From positions 434,001 through 498,000 of the forward strand of contig NZ_JACIDN010000002.1 of NCBI RefSeq assembly GCF_014196345.1: DNA of 64,000 nucleotides, in the 5' to 3' direction. The translations under genes were made by a program, and so were the position numbers. Within the stretch, counting starts at the first letter, position 1; every line of letters begins with the position of its first letter. Under the pieces are notes generated by a model. It searched no databases and was not told the origin of the DNA. It saw nothing but the letters and a program-made list of their open reading frames with translations. Shown here one piece after another: positions 29,841 to 38,648 of this stretch. The DNA comes from Methylobacterium brachythecii. Its GTDB lineage: Bacteria > Pseudomonadota > Alphaproteobacteria > Rhizobiales > Beijerinckiaceae.

Positions 29841-31525
29841 TCCGCCGCACCTCGTCGGCCTGCGAGCGCCGCGCGCTCGTCGGCGAGCAGCGACTCGCGC
29901 GTTTCGTCCTCGCCGATCAGCACCTGCTCTTCCTCTTCGGCAACGTCCAGGCTGGCACGCAACTCCGCGATCTGGCGCTCGATGCTCTGGCGTCGGCGCA
30001 CCACCTCGCGCTTGCGGCGCTCCGAATCCTGCCGGCGCCGAAGCGTCGCGGCCTGCTCCTCAGCTTCCTGGACGAGACGGGCGGTGCCGGTCAGCACGCC
30101 GGCCGGCCCGACATAGGCGTCGACGAGCTTCACGCCCTTGGCCGACATCTGGAACTCGCGGACCTGGTTGGAGTGGCTCATGCCGCGCGCCTTGATGACG
30201 TAGAGCGTGCGGGTACGCTCGCCATTGGCGTCGATGTCCTGCAGCTTGACCCAGACATCCATTAGCGACGACAGGCCGAGATCGCCGACCTGATCGAACG
30301 AACCGTCCGTGCGCAGACTGGTGAACACCGCCGTGATGCCGCGGCCTTTCAGCATATCGACCATGCGCAGCAGCGTCGCCTGCAACTCGTTGGCCGGCCC
30401 GCGCAGGGCCGAGACCGGATCGATCACAACGATCGACGGCTTGAACCGTTCGACGTCGCGATTCATCCGCGCGAGGTGCATCTCGAGCCCATAGAGCGAC
30501 GGCCGTGCCGCCTCGAAACGCAACAGCCCTGCATCGAGATGCGGCTTGAGGTCGAGCCCGACCGAGAGGGCGTTGCGGCAGATCTGAGAGCCGCTCTCCT
30601 CGAAGACGAAGGCCATGCAGCGCTCGCCGCGCCGACAGGCCGCATCCAGCAGATGCGTGGCGATGGTGGTCTTGCCGGTGCCGGCGACGCCCGAAATCAG
30701 CACGCTCGATCCGCGATAGAACCCGCCCGGCCCGAGCATCGCGTCGAGCCCCGGTATTCCCGTCGAGATCACCTCGGTCGAGGCGCCGTAATCGAGATCG
30801 GCCGAGGTCACGGGAAGGACGCTGATGCCCTCCTCGTCGATGAGGAACGGGTATTCGTTGGTGCCGTGCGCCGAGCCGCGATACTTCACGACGCGCAGGC
30901 GCCGCGTCGTAATCTGATCCTCGACCCGGTTGTCGAGCAGGATCACGCAATCGGAGACGTATTCCTCCAGGCCCTGCCGGGTGAGCTGGCCCTCGCCGCG
31001 CTCGCCTGTGATGACGGCGGTGAGCCCGCGCTCCTTCAGCCAGCCAAACAGTCGGCGCAGCTCCGCGCGCAGGACGGCGGCATCGGTGAGGCCGGCGAAC
31101 AGCGTCTCGATGGTATCGAGCACCACGCGCTTGGCGCCGATCGATTCCACCGCGTAGGCGAGGCGGATGAACAGGCCTTCGAGGTCGTACTCGCCCGATT
31201 CCTCGATCTCGCTACGCTCGACACGGACGTGGTCGATGGCGAGCTTCTTCTCCGCGACCAGCCGGTCGAGGTCGTAGCCGAGGGAGGCGACGTTGGCGAT
31301 GAGGTCCTCGGCGCGCTCCTCGAAGCTCATGAAGACGCCGGGCTCGTCGAACAACGTCGCGCCGTTGACCAGGAAGGTGGCTGCGAACAGCGTCTTGCCG
31401 CAACCAGCCGCGCCGCAGACCAGCGACGGCCGGCCCGCGGGCAGGCCCCCATAGGTGACGTCGTCGAATCCGGAGATGCCGGTCAGCGCTTTCGCCAGCT
31501 CGCGCGGCGAGGACTCGGGTAGCAC
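29837..31525 (-). CDS. kaiC: KaiC-family double RecA ATPase/kinase
   Basis: 562 aa. Two RecA-like domains: CI P-loop GAAGCGKT (38-45) with catalytic pair Glu 69-Glu 70; CII P-loop GVAGTGKT (279-286) with Glu 309-Glu 310. The position equivalent to the cyanobacterial Ser431/Thr432 phosphosites reads Ser 419-Ser 420 by my alignment of [15 protein letters not shown]. The C-terminal 80 residues form a long charged coiled coil rather than the short KaiA-binding tail. GTG start at 31525 with a GAAGGAAG ribosome site. First gene of kaiC-kaiB-kaiB-kinase. No kaiA is present in the window. Confidence 0.94.
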   Translation of the reverse strand: MLPESSPRELAKALTGISGFDDVTYGGLPAGRPSLVCGAAGCGKTLFAATFLVNGATLFDEPGVFMSFEERAEDLIANVASLGYDLDRLVAEKKLAIDHVRVERSEIEESGEYDLEGLFIRLAYAVESIGAKRVVLDTIETLFAGLTDAAVLRAELRRLFGWLKERGLTAVITGERGEGQLTRQGLEEYVSDCVILLDNRVEDQITTRRLRVVKYRGSAHGTNEYPFLIDEEGISVLPVTSADLDYGASTEVISTGIPGLDAMLGPGGFYRGSSVLISGVAGTGKTTIATHLLDAACRRGERCMAFVFEESGSQICRNALSVGLDLKPHLDAGLLRFEAARPSLYGLEMHLARMNRDVERFKPSIVVIDPVSALRGPANELQATLLRMVDMLKGRGITAVFTSLRTDGSFDQVGDLGLSSLMDVWVKLQDIDANGERTRTLYVIKARGMSHSNQVREFQMSAKGVKLVDAYVGPAGVLTGTARLVQEAEEQAATLRRRQDSERRKREVVRRRQSIERQIAELRASLDVAEEEEQVLIGEDETRESLLADERAALAGRRGAAE

Positions 31526-31833
31526 GCTTCGTTCTTCCTTCTCGGCGTCAGCCCAGCGCGACCAGCGTCAGCCCCGGATGAAGGCAGCGCTATCCCAATC
31601 GGCTCACTAGCGCAAAATCATGTTGTGCATTTCACCATTTCGGGCGGCCGCTTCGGAAGATGGTTGAGTTGGCCGAACGCCCGGGTTGGGCGCAATGCTG
31701 CCGGAGTAGCGGCAGAACGCATGTCCGCTGTCGGGAACCGCGCGACCGGACTTGTACGGCTGGCGAGGGCCGAAAACAGGCCCGAACCTCGGGTACCACG
31801 CGTCAGATCTCGACCAATAAAATCCTGCCTGCC
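31526..31833. other. Intergenic region upstream of kaiC without a recognised gene
   Basis: 308 bp between the kaiC start and the motE-like stop, both genes on the minus strand. It should hold the kaiC operon promoter. No EcfG (GGAAC/CGTT) or CtrA box could be made out on the minus strand, and no ORF with coding character was found. Confidence 0.55.
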
Positions 31834-32670
31834 CTATCGCGCAGGCTGTCCGGGATCGAGGGCCGGCAGTTCGTTCGCCGGAAGGCCGCCGGCATTGGCC
31901 TGCTGCGTCGGCGTCCCGTCGATGCCGCGGGCGCGGTTGGCCAGGGCCACGGTCAGCTTCTCGGCCGGCTCGGCGCCCATCACTGCCAGGACCTCGGCCA
32001 TCTTGCGGGGGTTCATCGCCAGCACGATCGGCACCAGCACGTCGAGCCCGAGCCGGTCGAAGACCCGGGCGGCGTCCTTCGGCTTCATCGTCTCGTACAT
32101 GGTGACGATGCTCTTGAGCCCCGCGCGCTCGGCTTCGGCCTTCTTGGTCCCACCGAGATCGGCCTTGTCTTCGGCCTGCTGCAGGGTGCTGACGCCGGTC
32201 TCAAGCTTCTTCTCCGCCTCGCCGAGCATCTTTTCGCGAAGGTCGAGCTCGTCGGCGCGCTGCTTGAGGGTGTCGCGGCGGTTCGCGAGCTTTTCGAGGA
32301 TGGCGCGCTCGGTCGGCGAGACCGGCTCCTTCACGGCGGGCTGATAGACCGGCGGCTCGGCCGGCTTGGCGGCCTCGGCGGGCTTGTCCTTCGGCGTGAT
32401 CGAACCCGTGGTCGTCGGGTCCGGCAGCTCGTAGTCGGTGCGGGCGTTGGCGATGGCGCGGGCGAAGTCGGGCAGCGGCGGGGCCGACGAGGCGCCGTCG
32501 CCGATCATCGCGACCAGTTTCAGGACGAGCAGGCCGACCGCCGCCATGGTGACGGCATCGATCAGGCGCAGGCGGAACGGCCGCTCGGGCAGCTGCGCCA
32601 GAACGGTGAGCCGACGGCGCGGCTTGGCCTTCGCGGGCTGCGCTTTGGCTGGCGCCGTCTTCGTGCTCAT
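31834..32670 (-). CDS. MotE-like flagellar motility protein
   Basis: 278 aa. One N-terminal membrane helix (about 36-56, AVTMAAVGLLVLKLVAMIG), a Pro-rich linker, a coiled coil (about 115-175: ILEKLANRRDTLKQRADELDLREKMLGEAEKKLE) and a C-terminal MgtE_N-like helical domain (VTMYETMKPKDAARVFDRLGLDVLVPIVLAMNPRKMAEVLAVM). This matches the alphaproteobacterial MotE type, a periplasmic chaperone for the motor protein MotC in Sinorhizobium. Last gene of fliL-fliM-DUF6468-motE; starts 4 bp inside the upstream gene. Confidence 0.85.
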   Translation of the reverse strand: MSTKTAPAKAQPAKAKPRRRLTVLAQLPERPFRLRLIDAVTMAAVGLLVLKLVAMIGDGASSAPPLPDFARAIANARTDYELPDPTTTGSITPKDKPAEAAKPAEPPVYQPAVKEPVSPTERAILEKLANRRDTLKQRADELDLREKMLGEAEKKLETGVSTLQQAEDKADLGGTKKAEAERAGLKSIVTMYETMKPKDAARVFDRLGLDVLVPIVLAMNPRKMAEVLAVMGAEPAEKLTVALANRARGIDGTPTQQANAGGLPANELPALDPGQPAR

Positions 32671-33152
32671 GCGGCCTTGGCCCGGAGCCGGTCGAGGGCG
32701 CGCTCGGACATGGCGTGGGCGGCGGCCAGCGCCACGTCGAGCCGCTCGCTGGTGGAAACCGCGCGCGGCGCGGCGGGCTTCGTCGCCACGAGGACCGGCT
32801 CGGCCTCGCGGCGCGCGGCGGGACGTCCGGCCTGGGACACGATGGCGCCGATCCGCGCGATCACGCTCTCGCCGGCCTCGACCTGCGCTTCGAGCTGAAG
32901 CGCGCTGCGCTCGGCGGAGCCGAGGCGCTCGGTGAGGCCGCGGTCGCATTCGTCGAGGGCAGCGCGCAGGCCGGCAATGGCGCGCTCGGCCGCCGCGCTG
33001 GCGGTGACGAGGTCGCCGATGGTGCGGCGCATGGCCGGCTCATCGGCCTTCATCGCGGTGATCCGGCGCGACAGCTTCACCGAGGTGAGGATCGTCGCCA
33101 CGAGCAGGATCGCGACGAGGGCGTCGGCGGCGAGGGTGATGAAGAGCGACAT
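32667..33152 (-). CDS. DUF6468-type flagellar-operon membrane protein
   Basis: 161 aa. One N-terminal membrane helix (about 2-24) followed by a helical, Ala/Arg/Glu-rich coiled-coil region and a variable tail. It matches the short protein found between fliM and motE-like genes in Rhizobiales. Role unknown, probably motor-associated. The ATG at 33152 is used; a TTG two codons upstream abuts the fliM stop. Overlaps the motE-like gene by 4 bp. Confidence 0.75.
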   Translation of the reverse strand: MSLFITLAADALVAILLVATILTSVKLSRRITAMKADEPAMRRTIGDLVTASAAAERAIAGLRAALDECDRGLTERLGSAERSALQLEAQVEAGESVIARIGAIVSQAGRPAARREAEPVLVATKPAAPRAVSTSERLDVALAAAHAMSERALDRLRAKAA

Positions 33153-33158
33153 GACCAA

Positions 33159-34370
33159 TCAGCCGTCGGTTCGGTTGGAGGTGGCGGCCTCGAAAGCCTG
33201 CAGCGTCGTGCGGGAACGGCGCAGTGGCCGCGCCACCTGGACGGCGATGTTGTCGTCGATCCGCCCGATCCGGCCCTGCGTCAGCGCCCAATCGCCGCAG
33301 CGCACGGTGATCAGGTCGGAGGCCTTCTGCTCGAACATGATGGTGTCGCCGACCTTCAGCGCCATGACCTTGCGCAGCGGCATGGTCATCTCGTGCAGCA
33401 CGGCGTCCATGCCGACGTCGGCCTGCCAGATCTCGGTGGCGAGGTGGCTTTCCCAGACGTGGTCGCGGCCGAGCTTCTCGCCCATGAAGCTCTGCATGAG
33501 CAGTTCACGGATCGGCTCGATGGTCGCGTAGGGGAACAGGATCTGGAGGCCGCCGCCGCGGCCGTCCATGTCGAGCTTCAGGTTGATCAGGATCGCGGCG
33601 TTGGCCGGCCGCGTGATCGTGGCGAAGCGCGGGTTGGTCTCGATCCGGTCGATCGAGAACCGCACCGGCGAGAGCGGCTGGAACGAGGCTTCGAGGTCGG
33701 TCAGAATGATCTCGACGAGCCGGCGCACCAGGCTCATCTCGATCGTCGTGAAGGGCCGGCCGTCGAGGCGCGTCGCCGAGCCACCGCGCTTGCCGCCGAG
33801 CAGCAGGTCGAGGGTGGAGTAGGCCAGCGTCTGCTCGACGGTGACCAGGCCCGAATTCTCCCAGGTATCCGCCTTGAACACGCCGAGCAGCGTCGGAAGC
33901 GGGATCGCGTTCAGGTAGTCGCCGAAGCGGACCGAGGTGATGCCGTCGAGGGAGACTTCGACGTTGTCCTGGAAGAAGTTGCGCAGGCTCGTCGACAACA
34001 ACCGGATCATCCGGTCGAAGACGATTTCCAGCATCGGCAGGCGTTCGTACTGGACGACGCCCGAATCCACGATGGCGCGCACGCCACCGGCGCCCGAGGC
34101 CGATAGCTCGCGGAGGCTGAAGCCGAGGACCGCGTCGATCTCGTCCTGGACGAGGATGCGGTCGTTGCCGGCGAGCTCGGGGAGGTTCTCGGTCTCCCCG
34201 TCCTCGATCATCGTCGCCCATTCGGCGGCGACGTCACCCGTGTTGTTGGTGGTGCCCTGCTCGGCGAGGGCCGCGCCCCATTCCTCGGCCAGCGAGGAAT
34301 CGCCGCCGCCGCTCTCGTTCTGCTCGATGAGCGCGGCCGCCCAGTCGTCTTCTTCGGGTTCGTCGGCCAT
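33159..34370 (-). CDS. fliM: Flagellar motor switch protein FliM
   Basis: 403 aa. C-ring switch protein. The CheY-binding motif (LVQDEIDAVLGF) lies at residues 73-84 instead of the very N-terminus, because a roughly 70-residue acidic extension precedes it. That extension contains three copies of a D/E-W-A motif (DDWAAALIEQ, EEWGAALAEQ, AEWATMIEDG) at about 8-17, 29-38 and 49-58. The middle domain (about 110-310) and the C-terminal FliN-like SpoA domain (about 320-390) are normal. ATG at 34370, 35 bp downstream of fliL. Confidence 0.94.
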   Translation of the reverse strand: MADEPEEDDWAAALIEQNESGGGDSSLAEEWGAALAEQGTTNNTGDVAAEWATMIEDGETENLPELAGNDRILVQDEIDAVLGFSLRELSASGAGGVRAIVDSGVVQYERLPMLEIVFDRMIRLLSTSLRNFFQDNVEVSLDGITSVRFGDYLNAIPLPTLLGVFKADTWENSGLVTVEQTLAYSTLDLLLGGKRGGSATRLDGRPFTTIEMSLVRRLVEIILTDLEASFQPLSPVRFSIDRIETNPRFATITRPANAAILINLKLDMDGRGGGLQILFPYATIEPIRELLMQSFMGEKLGRDHVWESHLATEIWQADVGMDAVLHEMTMPLRKVMALKVGDTIMFEQKASDLITVRCGDWALTQGRIGRIDDNIAVQVARPLRRSRTTLQAFEAATSNRTDG

Positions 34371-34405
34371 CGTCGTGTCGATCGCTTCTGTGGCGTCTGG
34401 CCGGG

Positions 34406-34957
34406 TTACTGGACGACGACGTCCTTGAAGAGCACCGCCTCGGCTTTGGCCGGGTGGATCGCGACGTTGACGCGCCGCAGCAGCTCTTCACGGAGACGGT
34501 AGAGGCCGGCCGAGCCGGCGATGTCGGAGGCGCGTAGCTCGCGCATGTAGGTCTGGAAGGTGTCCTCGACGCGCGGCAGCAGCGGCTTCACTTCGGCCTC
34601 GACGAGGCCGTTCTTCAATTCGAGGGCGACCTTCAGCTTGAGATAGCCGCCCTTCGACTGGCCGGGCTCGGGGGTGAGGTTCACGATGAGGTCGCGCACC
34701 TCCAGGAAAGCCACGGCCATCTTCGGCGCGGCTGCGCCATGTCCACCGCCGCCCTCGGCCGCGGGCGCGCCATGCGCATCGGCCTGCTCGCCGGAGGCCG
34801 CGGCCGGCTTCTTCATCATGAAGTAGCCGCCGCCGCCGCCCCCGAGCAGCAGCACGGCGGCGGCGGCAGCAATGATGATCAGCTTCTTCTTGGATTTCGG
34901 GGCCTCGGCGGCTGCGCCATCTTCGCCTTCGGGCGCCTTCTTGGGCTTCTTGGCCAT
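34406..34957 (-). CDS. fliL: Flagellar basal body-associated protein FliL
   Basis: 183 aa. Cytoplasmic Lys-rich N-terminus, one membrane helix (about 25-47, KKLIIIAAAAAVLLLGGGGGGYFMM), a Pro/Gly/His-rich linker and the FliL periplasmic domain (FLEVRDLIVNLTPEPGQSKGGYLKLKVALEL). It stabilises the stator-rotor interface. First gene of its operon; a CtrA box (35042-35056) lies 85 bp upstream in the correct orientation. Confidence 0.92.
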   Translation of the reverse strand: MAKKPKKAPEGEDGAAAEAPKSKKKLIIIAAAAAVLLLGGGGGGYFMMKKPAAASGEQADAHGAPAAEGGGGHGAAAPKMAVAFLEVRDLIVNLTPEPGQSKGGYLKLKVALELKNGLVEAEVKPLLPRVEDTFQTYMRELRASDIAGSAGLYRLREELLRRVNVAIHPAKAEAVLFKDVVVQ

Positions 34958-35041
34958 GCCGGACGCTCCTGAACCGCACCGCGCGACGATACACGGATCG
35001 CGATCAGCGACCCTCTTGCGCCGAGCTTTTGCCGATCGTGG

Positions 35042-35056
35042 TTAACGCGCGATTAA
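35042..35056 (-). promoter_or_regulatory. CtrA-binding box upstream of fliL
   Basis: TTAA-CGCGCGA-TTAA on the plus strand; on the minus strand it reads TTAA-TCGCGCG-TTAAC, a perfect match to the alphaproteobacterial CtrA consensus TTAA-N7-TTAAC, oriented towards fliL. A further half-site TTAACC is at 35131-35136. Confidence 0.8.
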
Positions 35057-35171
35057 GTACGGCAAAATCTGCCGAGTCGGACTTGCCGACGGCAGGCCGC
35101 GCATGAGGGCCCGCTGGGCCTGCCGTACCGTTAACCATCTAAGCTTCAAGGGAAAAACGAAAAATCCTCAC

Positions 35172-35188
35172 CTGGCACGGCTTCTGCG
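35172..35188 (+). promoter_or_regulatory. Sigma-54 -24/-12 promoter of flgF operon
   Basis: TGGCACG (35173-35179), GCTT, CTGC (35184-35187). This fits the RpoN consensus TGGCAC-N5-TTGC with one mismatch (TT to CT). Predicted start near 35200, about 31 bp upstream of the flgF ATG. Confidence 0.75.
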
Positions 35189-35230
35189 GAGATGGTCCCG
35201 TACCGCTTTTCGGTCGAGGCCCTGAGATCC

Positions 35231-35971
35231 ATGCAGAACGCGCTCTTCGTCGGTGTCTCCTCCCAGATGGCCCTCGCCCGCGAACTCGACGTGATCGCCA
35301 ACAACATGGCGAACGTCTCGACCACCGGGTTCAAGGCCCGCAGCGCCCGCTTCGAGGAATACCTGATGCCGACGGCCTCGGCCGACAGCTTCATGGGCTC
35401 CGACCGCCGCGTTTCCTACGTCGTCGACCAGGGCACGCCGCTCGACCTCAGCCAGGGCCCGATCGAGCCGGACGGCAACCCGATGCACGTCGCCGTGCGC
35501 GGCGAGGCCTTCCTCGTGGTGAAGACCCCGGCCGGCAATCGCTTCACCCGCAACGGCGCCTTCGAGATCGATGCCAAGGGCACGCTGGTCAATTCCGACG
35601 GCTACGCCGTGCAGGGTGATGGCGGCCCGATCAGCATCAGCCAGCAGGAGACCGGCCTGGCCATCGCGCCGGACGGCACGGTCTCGACCAATCTCGGCGT
35701 TCGCGGGCGGATCAAGCTCGTGACCTTCAAGAACCCGCGCGGCCTCAAGAACGAGGGCGCGAACATCTACTCCTCGACCGAGCAGCCCCGGGCCGCCGGC
35801 CTCGACGGCCGCGTGGAGCCCGGTGCGCTGGAGAAGTCGAACGTCAAGCCCGTGCTCGAGATGACCCGGCTGATGGACGTGAACCGCACCTACACGACGG
35901 TGTCGAGCATCATCTCCCGCCTCGACGATCTGCGCGGCACGGCGATCCGCCGTCTCGCCGACGTCGCCTGA
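35231..35971 (+). CDS. flgF: Flagellar basal-body rod protein FlgF
   Basis: 246 aa proximal rod component. N-terminal helix MALARELDVIANNMANVSTTGFKARSARFEEYL carries the rod/hook signature ANNxANxxTxGFK. The central D1 domain and the C-terminal helix (VLEMTRLMDVNRTYTTVSSIISRLD) are intact. The ATG at 35231 (MQNALFVGVSS) fits family N-termini; the frame is open to 35192 but that segment would overlap the predicted sigma-54 start region. First gene of flgF-flgG-flgA-flgH. Confidence 0.94.
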   Translation: MQNALFVGVSSQMALARELDVIANNMANVSTTGFKARSARFEEYLMPTASADSFMGSDRRVSYVVDQGTPLDLSQGPIEPDGNPMHVAVRGEAFLVVKTPAGNRFTRNGAFEIDAKGTLVNSDGYAVQGDGGPISISQQETGLAIAPDGTVSTNLGVRGRIKLVTFKNPRGLKNEGANIYSSTEQPRAAGLDGRVEPGALEKSNVKPVLEMTRLMDVNRTYTTVSSIISRLDDLRGTAIRRLADVA

Positions 35972-35996
35972 ACGATAGCGCGAAGGAGCCCACGCG

Positions 35997-36788
35997 ATGC
36001 GCGCCCTCTACTCCGCCGCCACCGGCATGGCGGCCCAGGAACTCAACGTCCAGGTCATCTCCAACAACATCGCGAACTTGCGCACCACCGGCTACAAGCG
36101 CCAGCAGGTGCACTTCCAGGATCTGCTCTACCAGAACCTGCGCCGCGCCGGCTCCTCGACCTCGGACCAGAACACCACCCTGCCGGCGGGCCTCGCCCTC
36201 GGCTCGGGCGTGAAGACCACCTCGACGGCCCGCGCCATGGGCCAGGGCACGCTGACCTCGACGGAAAAGGACTACGACGTCGCCATCCGCGGCGAGGGCC
36301 TGTTCCGCATCCGCATGCCGGATGGGACCTTCGGCTACACCCGCGACGGCTCCTTCGACCTCGACGCCCAGGGCAACATGGTCAGCCGCGACGGCTACCT
36401 GCTCGACCCCTCGATCACCGTGCCCAATACCGCGACCTCGGTGACGATCTCGGCCTCCGGCACGGTCCAGGCGACCCTGCCGGGCCAGACCGCCCCGCAG
36501 ACCCTCGGCCAGTTCCAGCTTGCGCGCTTCGTCAACAAGGTCGGCCTCGAATCGATCGGCGACAACCTGTTCAAGGAGACCGCTGCCTCCGGCCCGGCCA
36601 TCACTGGCCTGCCCGGCTCCGAGGGCTTCGGCAACCTGCAGCAGAGCTACCTCGAAGAGGCGAACGTGAACGCCGTCACCGAAATCTCGTCCCTGATCGC
36701 CGCGCAGCGCGCCTACGAGATGAACTCGAAGGTCGTCACGGCGGCCGACCAGATGCTCTCCACCACCTCCCAGATGTTCCGCGGCTGA
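35997..36788 (+). CDS. flgG: Flagellar basal-body rod protein FlgG
   Basis: 263 aa distal rod protein. N-terminus MRALYSAATGMAAQELNVQVISNNIANLRTTGYKRQ, with the rod signature. C-terminal LEEANVNAVTEISSLIAAQRAYEMNSKVVTAADQM is conserved in FlgG. An AAGGAG ribosome site at 35983-35988 sits 8 bases before the ATG. 25 bp after flgF. Confidence 0.97.
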   Translation: MRALYSAATGMAAQELNVQVISNNIANLRTTGYKRQQVHFQDLLYQNLRRAGSSTSDQNTTLPAGLALGSGVKTTSTARAMGQGTLTSTEKDYDVAIRGEGLFRIRMPDGTFGYTRDGSFDLDAQGNMVSRDGYLLDPSITVPNTATSVTISASGTVQATLPGQTAPQTLGQFQLARFVNKVGLESIGDNLFKETAASGPAITGLPGSEGFGNLQQSYLEEANVNAVTEISSLIAAQRAYEMNSKVVTAADQMLSTTSQMFRG

Positions 36789-36802
36789 AGGCCCTGATCC
36801 CG

Positions 36803-37855
36803 ATGCAGCCCTTGAAACCGCTTCGCCAGACATCCCTCCGCAGCGCGCCTGTCCCGACACCCGGAATGATCGTTCGCGTCGTGCTCGCCGTCTCGGCCCT
36901 CGTCGCCGTCTCGCTCGCCTTTCCGTCGCTGGCCCGCGCCGACACGCTGCGCCTGCGCGGCGATATCACTGCCAAAAGCGACGTCCTGACCCTCGGCGAC
37001 CTCGTCGAGAACGCGCCGGCCGCACTCAGCGGCCGCCCGATGTTCCGCGCGCCAGCCCTCGGGACCTCCGGGACTATCCAGACCCGGCGCATCGCCGAGT
37101 CCGTCGACCGGCTCGATCTCGGCAACATCGACACCGGCGGTCGCAGCCAGATTCAGGTCCAGCGCGCGGCTCGCCGCGTCGGGGCGCCGGAGATCGAGGC
37201 CGCGCTCAAGCGGGTGCTCGCCACGACCATGGGACTCGATGCCGGAAACCTCTCGGTCCGCCTCGACGGCGAGGCGACCCTGTTCGCGCCGCTCAGCCTC
37301 GACGGGCAGGCCAACGCTCTCGACGTCACCTACGATGCGCGTTCGCACCGGATCGCCGGCCTAATCGTGCTCGGCGAACGCCAGGCCTCGCTGCGCGTCA
37401 CCGGACAGGTTTACGAGACCCGCGAGGTCGCGGTGCTCACCCGTTCGCTCAACCGTGGCGATGCCGTCTCGCAGGGCGACATCGCCCTGGAGCGGCGTCC
37501 GCGCGACGCCCTCGGCGGCGATGCACTCGGCAATGGCAGCTCGCTGATCGGACAGGTCGCGCAGCGCTCGCTCAGCGCCAACGCTGTACTACGGGCCGGC
37601 GACGTGGCGCCGCCGGATCTCGTCCAGCGGGGCGATGCCGTCGCCATCGTCTTCGAGATGCCGGGCGTCTCGCTGTCGATGACCGGGATCGCGAACGAGA
37701 CCGGTCGGCTCGGTGCCGCCGTCTCCGTGACCAACCCTGCCTCCAAGAAGACGCTTCAGGCCACGGTGATCGGTCCCGGCCGGGTCTCGGTGAGCCCGAT
37801 CCGCTCGCAGCCCATCGTGCAGGCGAGCGCTTCTGCCGCGCCGCGCGTGAACTGA
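36803..37855 (+). CDS. flgA: Flagella basal body P-ring formation protein FlgA
   Basis: 350 aa periplasmic chaperone for P-ring assembly. A signal peptide with a long n-region (membrane segment about 23-45, then LARA). The C-terminal SAF-like FlgA domain (about 205-345: VYETREVAVLTRSLNRGDAVSQGDI ... LRAGDVAPPDLVQRGDAVAIVFEMPGVSLSMTG). An internal ATG at 36866 gives a shorter, more usual signal peptide and may be the true start. Longer than E. coli FlgA, as usual in Rhizobiales. Confidence 0.92.
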   Translation: MQPLKPLRQTSLRSAPVPTPGMIVRVVLAVSALVAVSLAFPSLARADTLRLRGDITAKSDVLTLGDLVENAPAALSGRPMFRAPALGTSGTIQTRRIAESVDRLDLGNIDTGGRSQIQVQRAARRVGAPEIEAALKRVLATTMGLDAGNLSVRLDGEATLFAPLSLDGQANALDVTYDARSHRIAGLIVLGERQASLRVTGQVYETREVAVLTRSLNRGDAVSQGDIALERRPRDALGGDALGNGSSLIGQVAQRSLSANAVLRAGDVAPPDLVQRGDAVAIVFEMPGVSLSMTGIANETGRLGAAVSVTNPASKKTLQATVIGPGRVSVSPIRSQPIVQASASAAPRVN

Positions 37856-37889
37856 ACCCGTCCCTGTCTCGTCAGAGCGGCCCTCCTCC

Positions 37890-38636
37890 ATGACCCTCCG
37901 CGCTTCCCATCTCTTCGCGCTGGCGATCAGCTGCGCCGGCCTCGGCGCCTGCAACACGGCCGACCGCCTCTCGCAGATCGGCGCCCAGCCGAACCTCACG
38001 GCGATCGAGGACCCGACCTCGCAGCCGGGCTACAAGCCTGTGCGCCTGCCGATGCCCGACGTGCAGCCGGTCTCCTACGCCCCGAATTCGCTGTGGCGGA
38101 CCGGCTCGCGCGCCTTCTTCAAGGACCAGCGCGCCGCCCGGATCGGCGACATCCTGACCGTGAAGGTCAACGTCACCGACAAGGCCAACCTCAACAACGA
38201 GACCAAGCGGACCCGCGCCAATTCCGAGGGCTTCGGCCTGCCCAACGCGTTCGGCCTCGAGAAGGCCGCGGGGGTAGCTGCGGCCGGCATCAGCGCCGAC
38301 AAGCTCCTGAACGCGACCTCGACCTCGTCGAGCGATGGCGCGGGCTCGGTCCAGCGAGCGGAGACGGTGACCACGAACGTCGCCGGCATCGTCACGCAGG
38401 TGCTGCCGAACGGGAATCTCGTCATCGAGGGCAAGCAGGAGATCCGCATCAACTTCGAGGTGCGCGAACTCATCGTCGCCGGCGTGGTGCGCCCAGAAGA
38501 CATCGAGTCCGACAACACCATCGATTCCACGAAGATCGCGCAGGCCCGCATCGCCTATGGCGGCCGCGGCCAGATCACCGACGTGCAGCAGCCGCGCTAC
38601 GGCCAGCAGATCGTCGACGTGCTGCTGCCGTTCTGA
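37890..38636 (+). CDS. flgH: Flagellar L-ring protein FlgH
   Basis: 248 aa outer-membrane lipoprotein that forms the L-ring. Signal peptide with lipobox LGAC (Cys 21). FlgH core: SLWRTGSRAFFKDQRAARIGDILTVKVNVTDKANLNN and the C-terminal IRPEDI-type segment (VVRPEDIESDNTIDSTKIAQARIAYGGRGQITDVQQPRYGQQIVDVLLPF). Last gene of the operon; convergent with the next gene 12 bp away. Confidence 0.96.
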   Translation: MTLRASHLFALAISCAGLGACNTADRLSQIGAQPNLTAIEDPTSQPGYKPVRLPMPDVQPVSYAPNSLWRTGSRAFFKDQRAARIGDILTVKVNVTDKANLNNETKRTRANSEGFGLPNAFGLEKAAGVAAAGISADKLLNATSTSSSDGAGSVQRAETVTTNVAGIVTQVLPNGNLVIEGKQEIRINFEVRELIVAGVVRPEDIESDNTIDSTKIAQARIAYGGRGQITDVQQPRYGQQIVDVLLPF

Positions 38637-38648
38637 CGGCGCGGCGGT

